Of a DNA stretch of 64,000 nt, positions 18,871-27,448 are shown piece by piece. Position 1 is the stretch's first letter. Each line of letters begins with the position of its first letter. Below the pieces are notes generated by a model. That model had not been told where the DNA came from. It was given only the letters and a program-made list of their open reading frames with translations, and did not search any database. The translations under genes and the position numbers were made by a program. This DNA comes from JAKZVK01 sp965261065 (GTDB lineage: Bacteria > Acidobacteriota > Terriglobia > Bryobacterales > UBA6623), in contig OZ253444.1 of the NCBI GenBank assembly GCA_965261065.1, forward strand, positions 2,356,001 through 2,420,000. Direction: 5' to 3'.

Positions 18871-21744
18871 TTATGGGGCGGGTTGGCGGTTCTTGAATTC
18901 GGCGAACCAGTTTTGGACGACGTGGATGGAGCGCGGCTTGGCGGTTTCAGCCCCCACTGGCTCGACCAGAACAAACCTCTGCCCGTCGTCGGAAACGTCA
19001 TATTGCGGCTTCAGGGCAGCGCCGGCCAGTAACCCTGAATTGTCAAAAAGCGGCCTGGGTAAGCCCACTGAGAAGCCTTCGCTTCCGCTGACCGGTACCG
19101 ACAGCAGGGTCGTGCCCTCGACGTAGAAAAGCTCTTTCCCATTCTTGCCCCAACGAGGCTGGTTACCTCCGTTGACAGAGACTTTTGTCACACCGCCCCC
19201 TTTCGGGAACGGTCGCACGTAGATCTCGTACCGACCCGATTGATCTGAGCAGTACGCGACGAAACGCCCATCCGGCGAGAACGTCGCGACTCGCTCATTG
19301 AAGGGTGTTTGCACAAAGACGACGGGATCGGAAGTGCCGCCTCCCGGCTCGATCTCCCGGTACCAAAGGTCCCGCTGCGTGTTCGGATCTCCCCGGGTGT
19401 GATAGATCAGATACTTGCCGTCAGGAGACCAGTTCGGATCGTACTCGGCAAGGGGTTCGTCGGTTAACTGTGTTTCGTCGCCGCTCCCGTCGGCCGATGC
19501 ACTGAAGATCTCTGTGGAATTCCCCCGGAAAGAAGCATAGGTGATCTGTTGGCCGGAAGGAGTCCAGGTGGCTTCGAGATCACCGTCCGGATTGAAAGTG
19601 ATGCGCGTTGCCCCTCCTCGCTCGATGTCGTGAACCCAAATGTCGCCGTTGCCACTGATCTGGCTCTGTACCACGACTTGCCGGCCGTCGGGTGAGAGGG
19701 ACGGCCTCTGCATGCGCCGCTGGGGTTGCCCGATTACGTCCAACCTGTCGCCGGCTCGGCTTCGCCAGACCAACTGCCGGTCCTCGCTCGCTGCATCGGC
19801 ATACACAAGCGTGCCGTCCCTGGCCACACTCGGACTCCAGGCATTCTGAGCAACCGGAAAGGCCTCGCCGGTTGCTTTCAAGGTTGCAGCCGAGAACGGC
19901 AGGGCCCACAGATCGTTATCACGCTCGAATAACAGATGGCCGCCGGGCGAGTAATAGGGCCAGCGTCCATCCGCCATCACCTTGTTCTGCCGATCCTGCA
20001 GGTCCCTGACAACGATCTTCGACACGCCGAAGGTGCCTGCACCAAACGTGATGCTCCGCGCACCCGCCTCGGCAGGGAAAAAGTGAGGCGTCCAGTTATG
20101 TGGCCCCATCGATCCTTCGGGGTCGAAAAGTATCTCAGGAGTTCCGCCGCGTGCCGGGACCTGGAAAAGACGCAGCGGAAAGTCAGAGCTGAACACGATC
20201 GAATCGCTGTCTGGGCTCCAAGCGCCCCCGCCGAACAACCGGTGCGGCAACTTGCAGAGAGTCATCGGAGCCCCCCCGCGCACAGAGACTTTTCTTACTT
20301 CGGTCTCTGTGACAAAACCGATGAACTTGCTGTCAGGGGACCAGAAGGGGCCTCGGGCCTCTTCGGTACCGGCCAGTTCGCGAGCTTCTTCATGGTCCAG
20401 GTCGCGAATCCAGAGCTTCGTCTCCCCCTCACCGGAGGCATAGACGATCCGCTTGCCATCGGGCGAGATCGCCACGTCTCCTCCTAACAGAATGTCCGGA
20501 GTAGACAGATTGTCAGGAGTGAAGGAAAACCGACGCAGAGGTGCCTCGGGGACCGATTGGTTCCACCAGAGAAACGCGAAGACAGCCGCGAGGCCTATGG
20601 CCAATAGGGAAACGGCTGTGGACAACAGATGCCTGCGACGTTCCCTTGTTTGGGCCTTTTGTGCATCGCTCTCGGGCAGGATCTTGATGGCGACGGAGCG
20701 ATGGAGTTGGGTGTCTTCGGCGCGGTAGGTGACGGTGTCGCCTTCATCGCTGAGGCGCTCGATGACACGGTAGGGGGTCAGGGCTTGCTCGATGCCATCG
20801 CCTTCGGATTGTTGGGACGCGTCAGGGGTTGTAGCACCCGCGGGCACGGCATGCCGTGCCCCTACATGGGCGGTCGAAGGCCCCACATCGGTCGGAGGGT
20901 GGGTGCGAATGATGGTCGACTTGCCAGATTTGAGCTTGTCGCTGAGATTCTGTAAGTCGACGATGATCTCGTCGGTGTGTTGATAGCGCTGCTCGCGGTC
21001 CTTAGCCATACACTTGCCGGCCAGCCACTCCAATGCCATCGGGACGGCCGTCCGCAGGCCGGTCATCGGCTCCGGGTCTTCGTTGGTGATGGAGTACATC
21101 ACGGCCTTGTCGTAGTGGCCCTTGAACGGCTGTTGGCCCGTGACCATCTCGTAGAGGACGACGCCCAGTGCCCAGATGTCGGTGCGATGGTCCAGATCCA
21201 TGCCGTAGGTCTGCTCGGGCGACATGTAGGTGACCGTGCCCATCGTCTCGTCCATGCGGGTGAGTTTGGAGCGGTCGGCCAGCAGGGCCAAACCGAAGTC
21301 CATGATGGTGACTCGGCCGTCGTCGCCGATCATCAGGTTGGCGGGCTTGATGTCGCGGTGAACGACCTTCTTGGCGTGTGCGGCCTGCAGGCCCTTGGCG
21401 GTCTGGATGGCGATGTCGAGCACGTCCTCAAGCTTGAGTGGGCCGTCCTCGATTTTTTTCTCGAGGCTGTCGCCCTCGACGAAGGCCATCGAGATGAACG
21501 TTTTGCCCTCGGCTTCGTCGATTTCGTAGACGTGGCAGATGTTGGGGTGGTTGAGACCCGCCGCGGCTTCGGCTTCGCGCGTGAAGCGTGCCCGGATTTC
21601 TTCGTCGTTGAGAAGGTGGGCGGCGAGGAATTTGAGAGCGACCGGGCGCTTGAGCTTGGTGTCTTCGGCTTTGTAGACGATGCCCATCCCGCCTTGACCG
21701 AGTTTGGCGGTGATTTTGTAGTGCGAGATGGTGCGGCCGATCAT
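18871..21744 (-). CDS. Transmembrane Ser/Thr protein kinase with TolB/PD40-like propeller
   Basis: A 957-residue kinase common in Acidobacteriota. The Hanks kinase domain covers residues 9-270: P-loop GQGGMGIVYKAED (16-28), catalytic HRDIKPAN (129-136), DFG (149-151). A linker contains a dispersed palindrome translated as VGARHAVP (about 294-302). Residues about 325-365 look like a second, partial kinase N-lobe (YRVIERL...TYRAEDTQLHRSVAIKILP). One membrane helix (about 373-395) leads to an extracytoplasmic beta propeller of PD40/WD40-like repeats (SPDGKRIVYAS, SPDSKFIGFV, SPDGRQVVVQS). It probably senses an external ligand and signals inside; the substrate is unknown. Confidence 0.92.
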   Translation of the reverse strand: MIGRTISHYKITAKLGQGGMGIVYKAEDTKLKRPVALKFLAAHLLNDEEIRARFTREAEAAAGLNHPNICHVYEIDEAEGKTFISMAFVEGDSLEKKIEDGPLKLEDVLDIAIQTAKGLQAAHAKKVVHRDIKPANLMIGDDGRVTIMDFGLALLADRSKLTRMDETMGTVTYMSPEQTYGMDLDHRTDIWALGVVLYEMVTGQQPFKGHYDKAVMYSITNEDPEPMTGLRTAVPMALEWLAGKCMAKDREQRYQHTDEIIVDLQNLSDKLKSGKSTIIRTHPPTDVGPSTAHVGARHAVPAGATTPDASQQSEGDGIEQALTPYRVIERLSDEGDTVTYRAEDTQLHRSVAIKILPESDAQKAQTRERRRHLLSTAVSLLAIGLAAVFAFLWWNQSVPEAPLRRFSFTPDNLSTPDILLGGDVAISPDGKRIVYASGEGETKLWIRDLDHEEARELAGTEEARGPFWSPDSKFIGFVTETEVRKVSVRGGAPMTLCKLPHRLFGGGAWSPDSDSIVFSSDFPLRLFQVPARGGTPEILFDPEGSMGPHNWTPHFFPAEAGARSITFGAGTFGVSKIVVRDLQDRQNKVMADGRWPYYSPGGHLLFERDNDLWALPFSAATLKATGEAFPVAQNAWSPSVARDGTLVYADAASEDRQLVWRSRAGDRLDVIGQPQRRMQRPSLSPDGRQVVVQSQISGNGDIWVHDIERGGATRITFNPDGDLEATWTPSGQQITYASFRGNSTEIFSASADGSGDETQLTDEPLAEYDPNWSPDGKYLIYHTRGDPNTQRDLWYREIEPGGGTSDPVVFVQTPFNERVATFSPDGRFVAYCSDQSGRYEIYVRPFPKGGGVTKVSVNGGNQPRWGKNGKELFYVEGTTLLSVPVSGSEGFSVGLPRPLFDNSGLLAGAALKPQYDVSDDGQRFVLVEPVGAETAKPRSIHVVQNWFAEFKNRQPAP
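20842..20861. repeat. Dispersed 20-bp palindrome inside the kinase gene
   Basis: Perfect copy of GGGCACGGCATGCCGTGCCC within coding sequence. It keeps the frame and adds about ten residues to a flexible linker between the kinase domain and the membrane helix. Confidence 0.88.
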
Positions 21745-21883
21745 GGGTTCTGCCTAATCATAGGTGATGATTATGCGTGGGGGAGCCGCGCCGATTGGGC
21801 GCGTGGGCTTGCGGTGGTCTCGGAGAGCATGCTGTGTGGACGGTGGGTTTCCAGGAGCTGACTGCGTCGGGGTGGGTGCATCT

Positions 21884-21914
21884 TGGACCGCTCCCTGACG
21901 GTCACGGCTCGGTT
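21884..21914 (+). repeat. GGACCGCTCCC repeat family, copy 4
   Basis: Copy in the divergent promoter region between the kinase gene and the RidA-like gene, 70 bases before the latter's start. Confidence 0.82.
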
Positions 21915-21983
21915 GGCGAGGCTTACGCCACAAAGGACGGCGGGACCGAGTGCTACAATCTTCGACTGCGGAGGGAATCGACT

Positions 21984-22472
21984 ATGAAGAGTACATGTCA
22001 GTTGGCGGCCGCCGTGATCTTGTCAGCAGCGCTGCTCGCGTCCTGCAATGTTTCTTTGAATCAACCTGACTCGGAGGAGAATGCCACCGTGGAAAAACAA
22101 TTCATGAATCTGCCGCACTTGCCGAAGCCCGCCGGCTATACGCACGTCGTCACCTCGCCGCCCGGCAAGATGGTGTTTCTGTCGGGGCAAGGGGGCGCCG
22201 GGGAAGACGGCGAGCTTCCCGATGACTTTGCCACACAGGCCGAGAACACGTTCAAGAACATCCAAAAGTGCCTCGAGATGGCCGGCGCGAGCTTCGACGA
22301 TGTCGTCAAGATGAACTACTACTTGATTGACGTCGAGAAGTTGGCCGAGGTGCGCGACATCCGGGCAAAGTACATCAACATGGATACGCCGCCGGCTTCG
22401 ACGTTGGTCGAGACACCGTTGATCGGCGCCCTGCAGATTGAAGTAGATGTCGTTGCCGTTGTGCCGGAGTAG
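21984..22472 (+). CDS. RidA/YjgF-family lipoprotein
   Basis: A 162-residue protein whose N-terminus is a lipoprotein signal (LLAS-Cys21) and whose residues 35-162 form a RidA fold: GKMVFLSGQ, DFATQAENTFKNIQKCLEMAG, MNYYLID and PPASTLVE are family landmarks. Cytoplasmic RidA enzymes deaminate reactive enamines/imines; an exported lipidated form is less usual and its substrate is unknown. ATG 21984 with GGAGGGA upstream sets the start; the frame extends upstream only through repeat DNA. It is divergent from the kinase gene. Confidence 0.85.
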   Translation: MKSTCQLAAAVILSAALLASCNVSLNQPDSEENATVEKQFMNLPHLPKPAGYTHVVTSPPGKMVFLSGQGGAGEDGELPDDFATQAENTFKNIQKCLEMAGASFDDVVKMNYYLIDVEKLAEVRDIRAKYINMDTPPASTLVETPLIGALQIEVDVVAVVPE

Positions 22473-22584
22473 ATTGCCGGCCGACGAGGGAGGAGTCGCT
22501 TCTGGGCGGACGCTGCGGTCCGCCCCTACAAGGGTTACCTACCGCCCGGTATGTTCAAAGGGCCTGCGGTGTGTTGCGGGAGGC

Positions 22585-22604
22585 GGGCACGGCATGCCGT
22601 GCCC
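22585..22604. repeat. Dispersed 20-bp palindrome, plus neighbouring hairpin
   Basis: Perfect copy of GGGCACGGCATGCCGTGCCC. A second hairpin, GGGCGGACGC/GCGGTCCGCCC, lies at about 22503-22524 after the RidA stop; either could aid transcription termination between these convergent genes, though no T-tract follows. Confidence 0.82.
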
Positions 22605-22624
22605 CTACGTTTTGGCCGGTGCTG

Positions 22625-23350
22625 CTAGGGTAACGGCTGGTTCTGCAGGACGATCGATTCCAATTCGTAGAAAGTGCCGAAGTGCCTCGACCCCTCCTCC
22701 GATAGAATGTCCGGACACGAGGTCATGCCGGAACTCCCTAGAAAGATCGACAGCGGCCCGCCGTGGTAGTTGATGGACGCGGCGCGGGCCAACTCCCGTT
22801 CGGTAGCGATTTCGTAAATGACCTTCTCGGTCATCGTCAGGCTTCCCGATAGTTCCGAGAACGTTTTTCTCACTCCATAGGCGGCGCTGATGGTGGGTAT
22901 GGGCTGTTCGTCGGTCTTGCCGGCGTCGGACCTGGAATAGCGCACATGCTCGCCTTGCTGGTAGGGGTGCGGAGCCTCGACGAATTCGAAAGAGCCGTCC
23001 CGGAGGTATTGCGCGGCCTCGTAGGGGAACAGGCGGGTGCGGAAGAAGCCCCTCGCTTCAACTTGATCGGAAACCGAAGGGACGGCGTGCTGCGAACACA
23101 TCCGGTCGAACTCCCAGCGTCCGGGGAGGTACGAGGCGACGATCACCACCGCCACGATTGCCGCGGACACAAACCACGCCAGCCACCTTACATTGCTGGT
23201 AGGGGCCTGGCTGGTGGAGGACGTCGGGGGCGCCAGCCGTTGAACGAGCGGGCGTACCGCGAGGCGATAGAGTAGCCACGTAACGGGAACCAGCAGCAGG
23301 GGTCCGAAGATCGCCAGCAGGAAACCGATGCCAATCAAGAGGTCTGACAT
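22625..23350 (-). CDS. Hypothetical membrane protein
   Basis: A 241-residue protein I do not recognise. It has two N-terminal membrane helices (residues about 4-28 and 53-72) and a soluble C-terminal part of about 165 residues, probably outside the cytoplasm. It precedes nothing in an obvious operon; the NYN gene upstream is 85 bases away on the same strand. Coding appearance is good. Confidence 0.6.
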   Translation of the reverse strand: MSDLLIGIGFLLAIFGPLLLVPVTWLLYRLAVRPLVQRLAPPTSSTSQAPTSNVRWLAWFVSAAIVAVVIVASYLPGRWEFDRMCSQHAVPSVSDQVEARGFFRTRLFPYEAAQYLRDGSFEFVEAPHPYQQGEHVRYSRSDAGKTDEQPIPTISAAYGVRKTFSELSGSLTMTEKVIYEIATERELARAASINYHGGPLSIFLGSSGMTSCPDILSEEGSRHFGTFYELESIVLQNQPLP

Positions 23351-23435
23351 GCGGGTGGCCCGTGGCTGCGGCGGGAGGCTGCCCTAGTAGGGAAGAAAAC
23401 CCTTCTTGATGAAACGGCCAACCGGCGAGGGCTGC

Positions 23436-24782
23436 TTACTCAGCGTCGCCGCCATCGCCAACGGGCTCGGATGGGGGCGCGTCGACAGCCACAGGCCCGG
23501 CTGGGGCGGATTCGCCGTCGGCCGGCACGTCTTGCGGCTCACTCGTCCCCGAGCTGGTAGCCCGCTTGCGCGATGATCCGCGGCCGCGCGAGGAGCGGGT
23601 CCGGCGAGTGGTCGTCGATCGGCGGGCACGGCTGCGGCGAGGCTTGGGTTCCGGCTCGGCGTCGGCCTCCGCGCCGGCGAGTTCCTCGTCGCCCTCGGTG
23701 GATTCGCCGTCCTCGTGGCCCGACCCGCTAGACTCCAGCGGCCGGCCCAGTTCCTCGCCGGGATAGTAGCGCAGCCCGTGCTCGGGATCGGCGCCCACAC
23801 CGACCAGACCCTTGTCGACGGCGAAGTTCAGTAACTCGGCGAACTCCGAGAATCCGAAGTCGGTCTCCTTGAAAGCCGGGTCCGCGGCCTGCACGAGCGC
23901 CTGAATCTCCTTGGCGGGGATGCCCATGTTGAGCAAATCGATATTGCTGGTGAGAACTTCCTGCAAGAGCGGCAGTGCATCTTCGGGCGCGCGTTCGCCT
24001 TCGGTTTCGGCCCCCTTGGCGGCTTCTTTGCGCTCGACGACCGACTGACCGTCGACCTTCTTGACGCTGATGAAGCCCTCTCCGACCAGTTTCTCGGCGA
24101 GTTGAGAAAACGACGAGGCGCCGTAGTCGCGCTCGTTGAAGGCGGAGTCGAGCTGTTGCATCGTGCTCTTGAGCAGTCCGAGTTGCGGCAGCACGCCGCG
24201 CAGGTCGAGCGCGTGCAGGGCCCGGTCGACGAGGCTCACGGCCCGTGAGATGGGCAGCGAACGGCGTGCGCGGCCGCGCTGCGCTCCTGCGCCGCGCCGC
24301 GAACGCGGCGACACGGTCTCGAGCAGCGACTCGTAGTTGATGAACTCGTGACAGTTACGCTGCAGGATCGTGCTAGTAAAGGCCTTGCCGCCCACCACGT
24401 AGACGCGCTTGTTGAACTGCTTGAGCTTGTTGACCAGCGCCATGAAGTCGCTGTCGCCGCTGACGATGGCAAACGCGTTGATGTGGTCGCGCGTGAACGC
24501 CAGTTCGAGCGCGTCCAAGGCGAGGTTGATGTCGGCGCCGTTCTTGTCGCCGCGGGGCGTCGAGTCGCGCTGCACCATGTGCACGCCGTGCTCGCTGAAC
24601 GAGCGCGCCGCGCGGCCATGACGACTCCAGTTGCCGTAGGCGACCTTCGAAACGACTTCGCCGCGCTCCTTGAGGCCCTCGAGGACGTACTTGACGTCGA
24701 AATCCCGGTGCAGAGTCGACTTCACTCCGATGTCGATGTTGTCGTAGTCGATGAAGACTGCGAACTTTAGTTTTTCTTCCAC
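23436..24782 (-). CDS. NYN domain protein with LOTUS/OST-HTH-like domains
   Basis: A 448-residue protein. The NYN (PIN-like) nuclease domain at residues 7-160 retains acidic residues in FAVFIDYDNIDIG, DKNGADINLALDALE and VSGDSDFMALV, so a metal-dependent RNase is plausible. Two winged-helix segments follow (about 190-245 and 275-335, the latter DFGFSEFAELLNFAVDKGLV), resembling OST-HTH/LOTUS domains of LabA-like proteins. The tail is Arg/Ser/Glu-rich and disordered. The role in vivo is unknown; RNA binding and cleavage is inferred from the domains. Confidence 0.85.
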   Translation of the reverse strand: MEEKLKFAVFIDYDNIDIGVKSTLHRDFDVKYVLEGLKERGEVVSKVAYGNWSRHGRAARSFSEHGVHMVQRDSTPRGDKNGADINLALDALELAFTRDHINAFAIVSGDSDFMALVNKLKQFNKRVYVVGGKAFTSTILQRNCHEFINYESLLETVSPRSRRGAGAQRGRARRSLPISRAVSLVDRALHALDLRGVLPQLGLLKSTMQQLDSAFNERDYGASSFSQLAEKLVGEGFISVKKVDGQSVVERKEAAKGAETEGERAPEDALPLLQEVLTSNIDLLNMGIPAKEIQALVQAADPAFKETDFGFSEFAELLNFAVDKGLVGVGADPEHGLRYYPGEELGRPLESSGSGHEDGESTEGDEELAGAEADAEPEPKPRRSRARRSTTTRRTRSSRGRGSSRKRATSSGTSEPQDVPADGESAPAGPVAVDAPPSEPVGDGGDAE

Positions 24783-24908
24783 TGGGCTTATTATAGCCCT
24801 TGCGAAACGGTGGAAAACATTTGTTTCGGTTTATGTTTGGGCGCCGGAGGGGGGGGCCGGCACAAGAGCCGAGCCTGGCTCGGCTTGGCACGCCACGGGC
24901 GCGCGCCA

Positions 24909-25622
24909 GTGTGCCCAGCATGGGCTGTTTCTTGTGAGTTGCAACGTACTCACCGGAACCGATGGAGGTAACCGTAGGGAACCGCAAGGTGGAAGTCGTG
25001 GGGCGCAAGCCGCGCGGCCAAGCTGAAGGAAGCGGGGAACAAACCTTTCGACTGTAGGAACACAAATCGGCAGAGAGACCGCGTACGGGCGGTAAGCGTG
25101 CTGGCCACCGCGAAGCCCAAAATCCATACCAAGACGTACGAGGTAGAGCCGGACGGCACGAAGGGACAGAATCAGCACCTTACCTGGGGAGAGCTCCCCC
25201 GTGAGAGCGGGGGAGAAGTCAGCAGAAGCCATAGTAGCGAGGAAGGTGGGTAATGCCGCTGGAGCGAAGGGCTGAAGGACCAAGGAGCAAATCTAGAGCA
25301 GCGACTGACATCACGCCCAAGAGGTTTCCCGGAGTCCCGGGCCGGAAGGTCCTTCCCCTGTGCAGGGGAATGAAACGGGGAGCAAGCCGAAGCAGAAGCG
25401 GTGGAGCGGTGGCGAGCCGAGGCCGGTGGGAGCCAGGGTGAGTGTCGCGTCCATCCCGACAGAAAGCGAGGCACGAGGCACGGGAGGCGGTCGATGGTTG
25501 GTGGCCTGCCGGCCTTGCGGCGCGTAGGTACAGCCGCTGGGTCCAACCGCCGGATACGGAAAACCGTACGTCCGGTGGTGTGGGAGGGTGCCGGGGCGCA
25601 ATCCCCCGGTACCCGACCCGAT
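24909..25622 (+). ncRNA. Group II intron, ORF-less or deleted
   Basis: The 5' end GTGTG (24909) fits the group II GUGYG consensus. Conserved core pieces follow: GCTGAAGGAAGC near 25021, CACCTTACCTGGGGAGAG near 25177-25194, and GAAGTCAGCAGAAGCCATAG near 25214-25233, a hallmark just before domain IV. A domain V hairpin (ACCGCCGGA...TCCGGTGGT with a 2-base bulge) lies at 25548-25581 and a domain VI stem follows to about 25620. Only about 300 bases lie between the core and domain V, so no reverse transcriptase is encoded. It may still splice if a protein is supplied in trans. Confidence 0.78.
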
Positions 25623-25652
25623 CGTCGGGAGCGGCCGCGCGTTGCGGCAGGC

Positions 25653-25672
25653 GGGCACAGCATGCTGTGCCC
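25653..25672. repeat. Variant palindrome followed by a split palindrome
   Basis: GGGCACAGCATGCTGTGCCC is a compensated variant of the dispersed palindrome. Directly after it, GGGCACGGCATGC (25673-25685) is the left half of another copy, cut by the IS481-type element. Confidence 0.82.
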
Positions 25673-25679
25673 GGGCACG

Positions 25680-25685
25680 GCATGC
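25680..25685. repeat. Target duplication of IS481-type element (left)
   Basis: GCATGC here and at 26991-26996 flank the element. The six bases are the centre of the dispersed palindrome. Confidence 0.75.
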
Positions 25686-26990
25686 TGTCAAGTACCCAGA
25701 CATCGTTTCCAGGCGTTCACAAGACATGGTTTCCACTCTCCGTTCCAGGCGATGGGGGCGGCGCGGGCCGTACCAGCGAATGGGTCGCCTGCGCCGCCAG
25801 CTCCAACTCGCGTACATACAGGTGCCGAAAGCGCACCGCGATCGTGTCCAGCGGCAAACGCTCCAGGCCCACCCATTCTCCCGCCAACGCCTCGCTCACA
25901 AACCAATGACGGCCCCCCTCCCACAGACAGCCCGCCTCGTTCAGCCGCTGGACCTCCATCCCCGCCGCATACTCCCACGCCGGCGGTGGCGGCTGATACG
26001 ACCTTTCGCTGGGCCGCCAACGGCTGGCCGGCGTCTCCATCTGAAGCGCTTCGTGCGGCCGCCCTTCGTTGTACTCGCGCCGGAAGTGCGCCAACCACTC
26101 GGCCCAATCCGTCACCGGCGACGGTCCGCCACGATGCCGCACCGCCGCCTCGATCGCGCCGTGAAAACGCTCCACCTGGCCCGGCGTTTGTGGATGCCGC
26201 GGCCGCCCGTACAGCAAGCGAATCCCCTGCTTGATCAACCACACCGACAGCACCGTCAACCCATGCTCGCTGTGTGCGGAGAACCACTGTGTGCCGCGGT
26301 CCATCAACATCGCCTCCGGCAAACCCGCTTGCTCGAACGTTTGTTGCAGACACGCCTGGATCTGCTCGCGGCGCAGCACCCGCAGCGCGTGCAACCCGAC
26401 CGCATAGCGGCTGTGGTCAGCGAGGATCGACAGCGGTTGACAACGACCGTCGAGGCTCTTCAGAGGCCCCTTGCCGTCCATCTGCTACAGGTCGTTGGGC
26501 CGTGGGCGCTCGAAGCGCTGCAAGGCCGGCCGCGGGGCATGCACGTTCACCAGCCCGTGGCGCTTGAGAATCCGATGCACCGTCGTCGCCGGACAGCGCA
26601 CGCCGCTTTGTCCAGCAGCCGCCGGAGCTTGCGCGCGCCCCAGCCGTCGCGTCGACGCAGCTCGAGCACTTGCTGTTCCCGCTGAGGTGCGCTGCGTCGC
26701 GGCGAGGAATGCGGACGGCGGCTCAGCTCACCGAAGTAAGCGAGATTCCCGCAGGCGAGGTAGCGATCCCGCCACTTGCGACCGGTCGGGCGCGAGATGC
26801 CGAACTCGCGGCACAGCTCCCTGAGCGATTCGGCGCCGCTGCCGGTGCGCACGACGAATTGCATCCTGGTTTCTTTCATTTCCAGTTTCCGAAAGGGCAT
26901 CGGGGGGACTCCTTCGTCCGACCTTAGCCCACGGCTGCAGTGGAAACCATGTCTTGTGTACAACTGGAAACGATGTCATGAAACTGAACA
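25686..26990 (-). mobile_element. IS481-type insertion sequence, inactivated
   Basis: A 1305-bp element beginning TGT and ending ACA. Long imperfect terminal repeats contain GACATCGTTTCCAG and CACAAGACATGGTTTCCAC on both sides. The flanking GCATGC duplication places the insertion in the middle of a palindromic repeat. Its transposase gene is broken by a frameshift and a nonsense codon. Confidence 0.83.
25717..26900 (-). pseudogene. IS481-family transposase, frameshift plus amber stop
   Basis: ATG 26900 with AAGGAG seven bases upstream starts MPFRKLEMKETRMQFVVRTG, then a helix-turn-helix (ESLRELCREFGISRPTGRKW). The frame shifts at about 26606 (after LLLD, one base missing), continuing as GVRCPATTVHRILKRHGLV. 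A TAG at about 26484 replaces the conserved Trp of LWQMD. The rve core after it has the second Asp in MLMDRGTQW and the Glu in PGQVERFHG. The element cannot make its own transposase unless the breaks are sequencing errors. Confidence 0.85.
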
Positions 26991-27325
26991 GCATGCCGCG
27001 CTCGGCTTATCAGAAAGTTCGCGCGCCCCGGCAGCAGCCCGTAGCGCGGATCTCGATTTTTGAGATCCGCGGCCTTGACTTGTCTAGTCGCGACACGCCC
27101 GCCGAGACTTTCCAAAACCCCCTCTTTCAGCCGTGTCCCGCTGTCCGTCACCGCCGAGCCGCGGCTGTCGCCATCGACCATGATCCAGTACTGCCCGAAA
27201 CTCGACCGGGACTCAAGTGGCTGTCTCTCAGAGAGTTGCGCCCGACGCTCCAGACGTTCAAAATTGCTGGTTCCAGGGTCGCTAAGCTCAATCGTTTCGA
27301 CGCGGACGGAGTTCGCGATGGGCAC
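26991..27325 (-). CDS. Hypothetical protein, 3' end replaced by the IS481-type element
   Basis: A GTG start at 27325 opens a frame of about 110 residues (MPIANSVRVETIELSDPG...GRVATRQVKAADLKNRDPRYG) with a balanced composition unlike the surrounding repeat DNA. The frame continues past 26991 into the IS481-type element, so the original C-terminus is lost or altered. I do not recognise the family. An IS1380 end relic abuts its 5' end. Confidence 0.35.
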
Positions 27326-27326
27326 C

Positions 27327-27399
27327 GCGACAAGACGTCGTATTCGGGGCAGCGCGAGTGTATACTATGGCCGTACCAGTACCAAAATGGAAATCCGGG
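27327..27399 (+). repeat. Relic of an IS1380 right end
   Basis: About 73 bases align with the right end of the IS1380 copies (49550-49622) at roughly 80% identity, including TGTATACT, GGCCGT and CCAAAATGGAAATCC. There is no transposase next to it, so it is a solo end left after deletion or an end of a related element. Confidence 0.7.
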
Positions 27400-27448
27400 C
27401 TCAATGGAATCTCGATCTTGTCGGGGCTCAGGTCAAGAGGAGCAGCCG

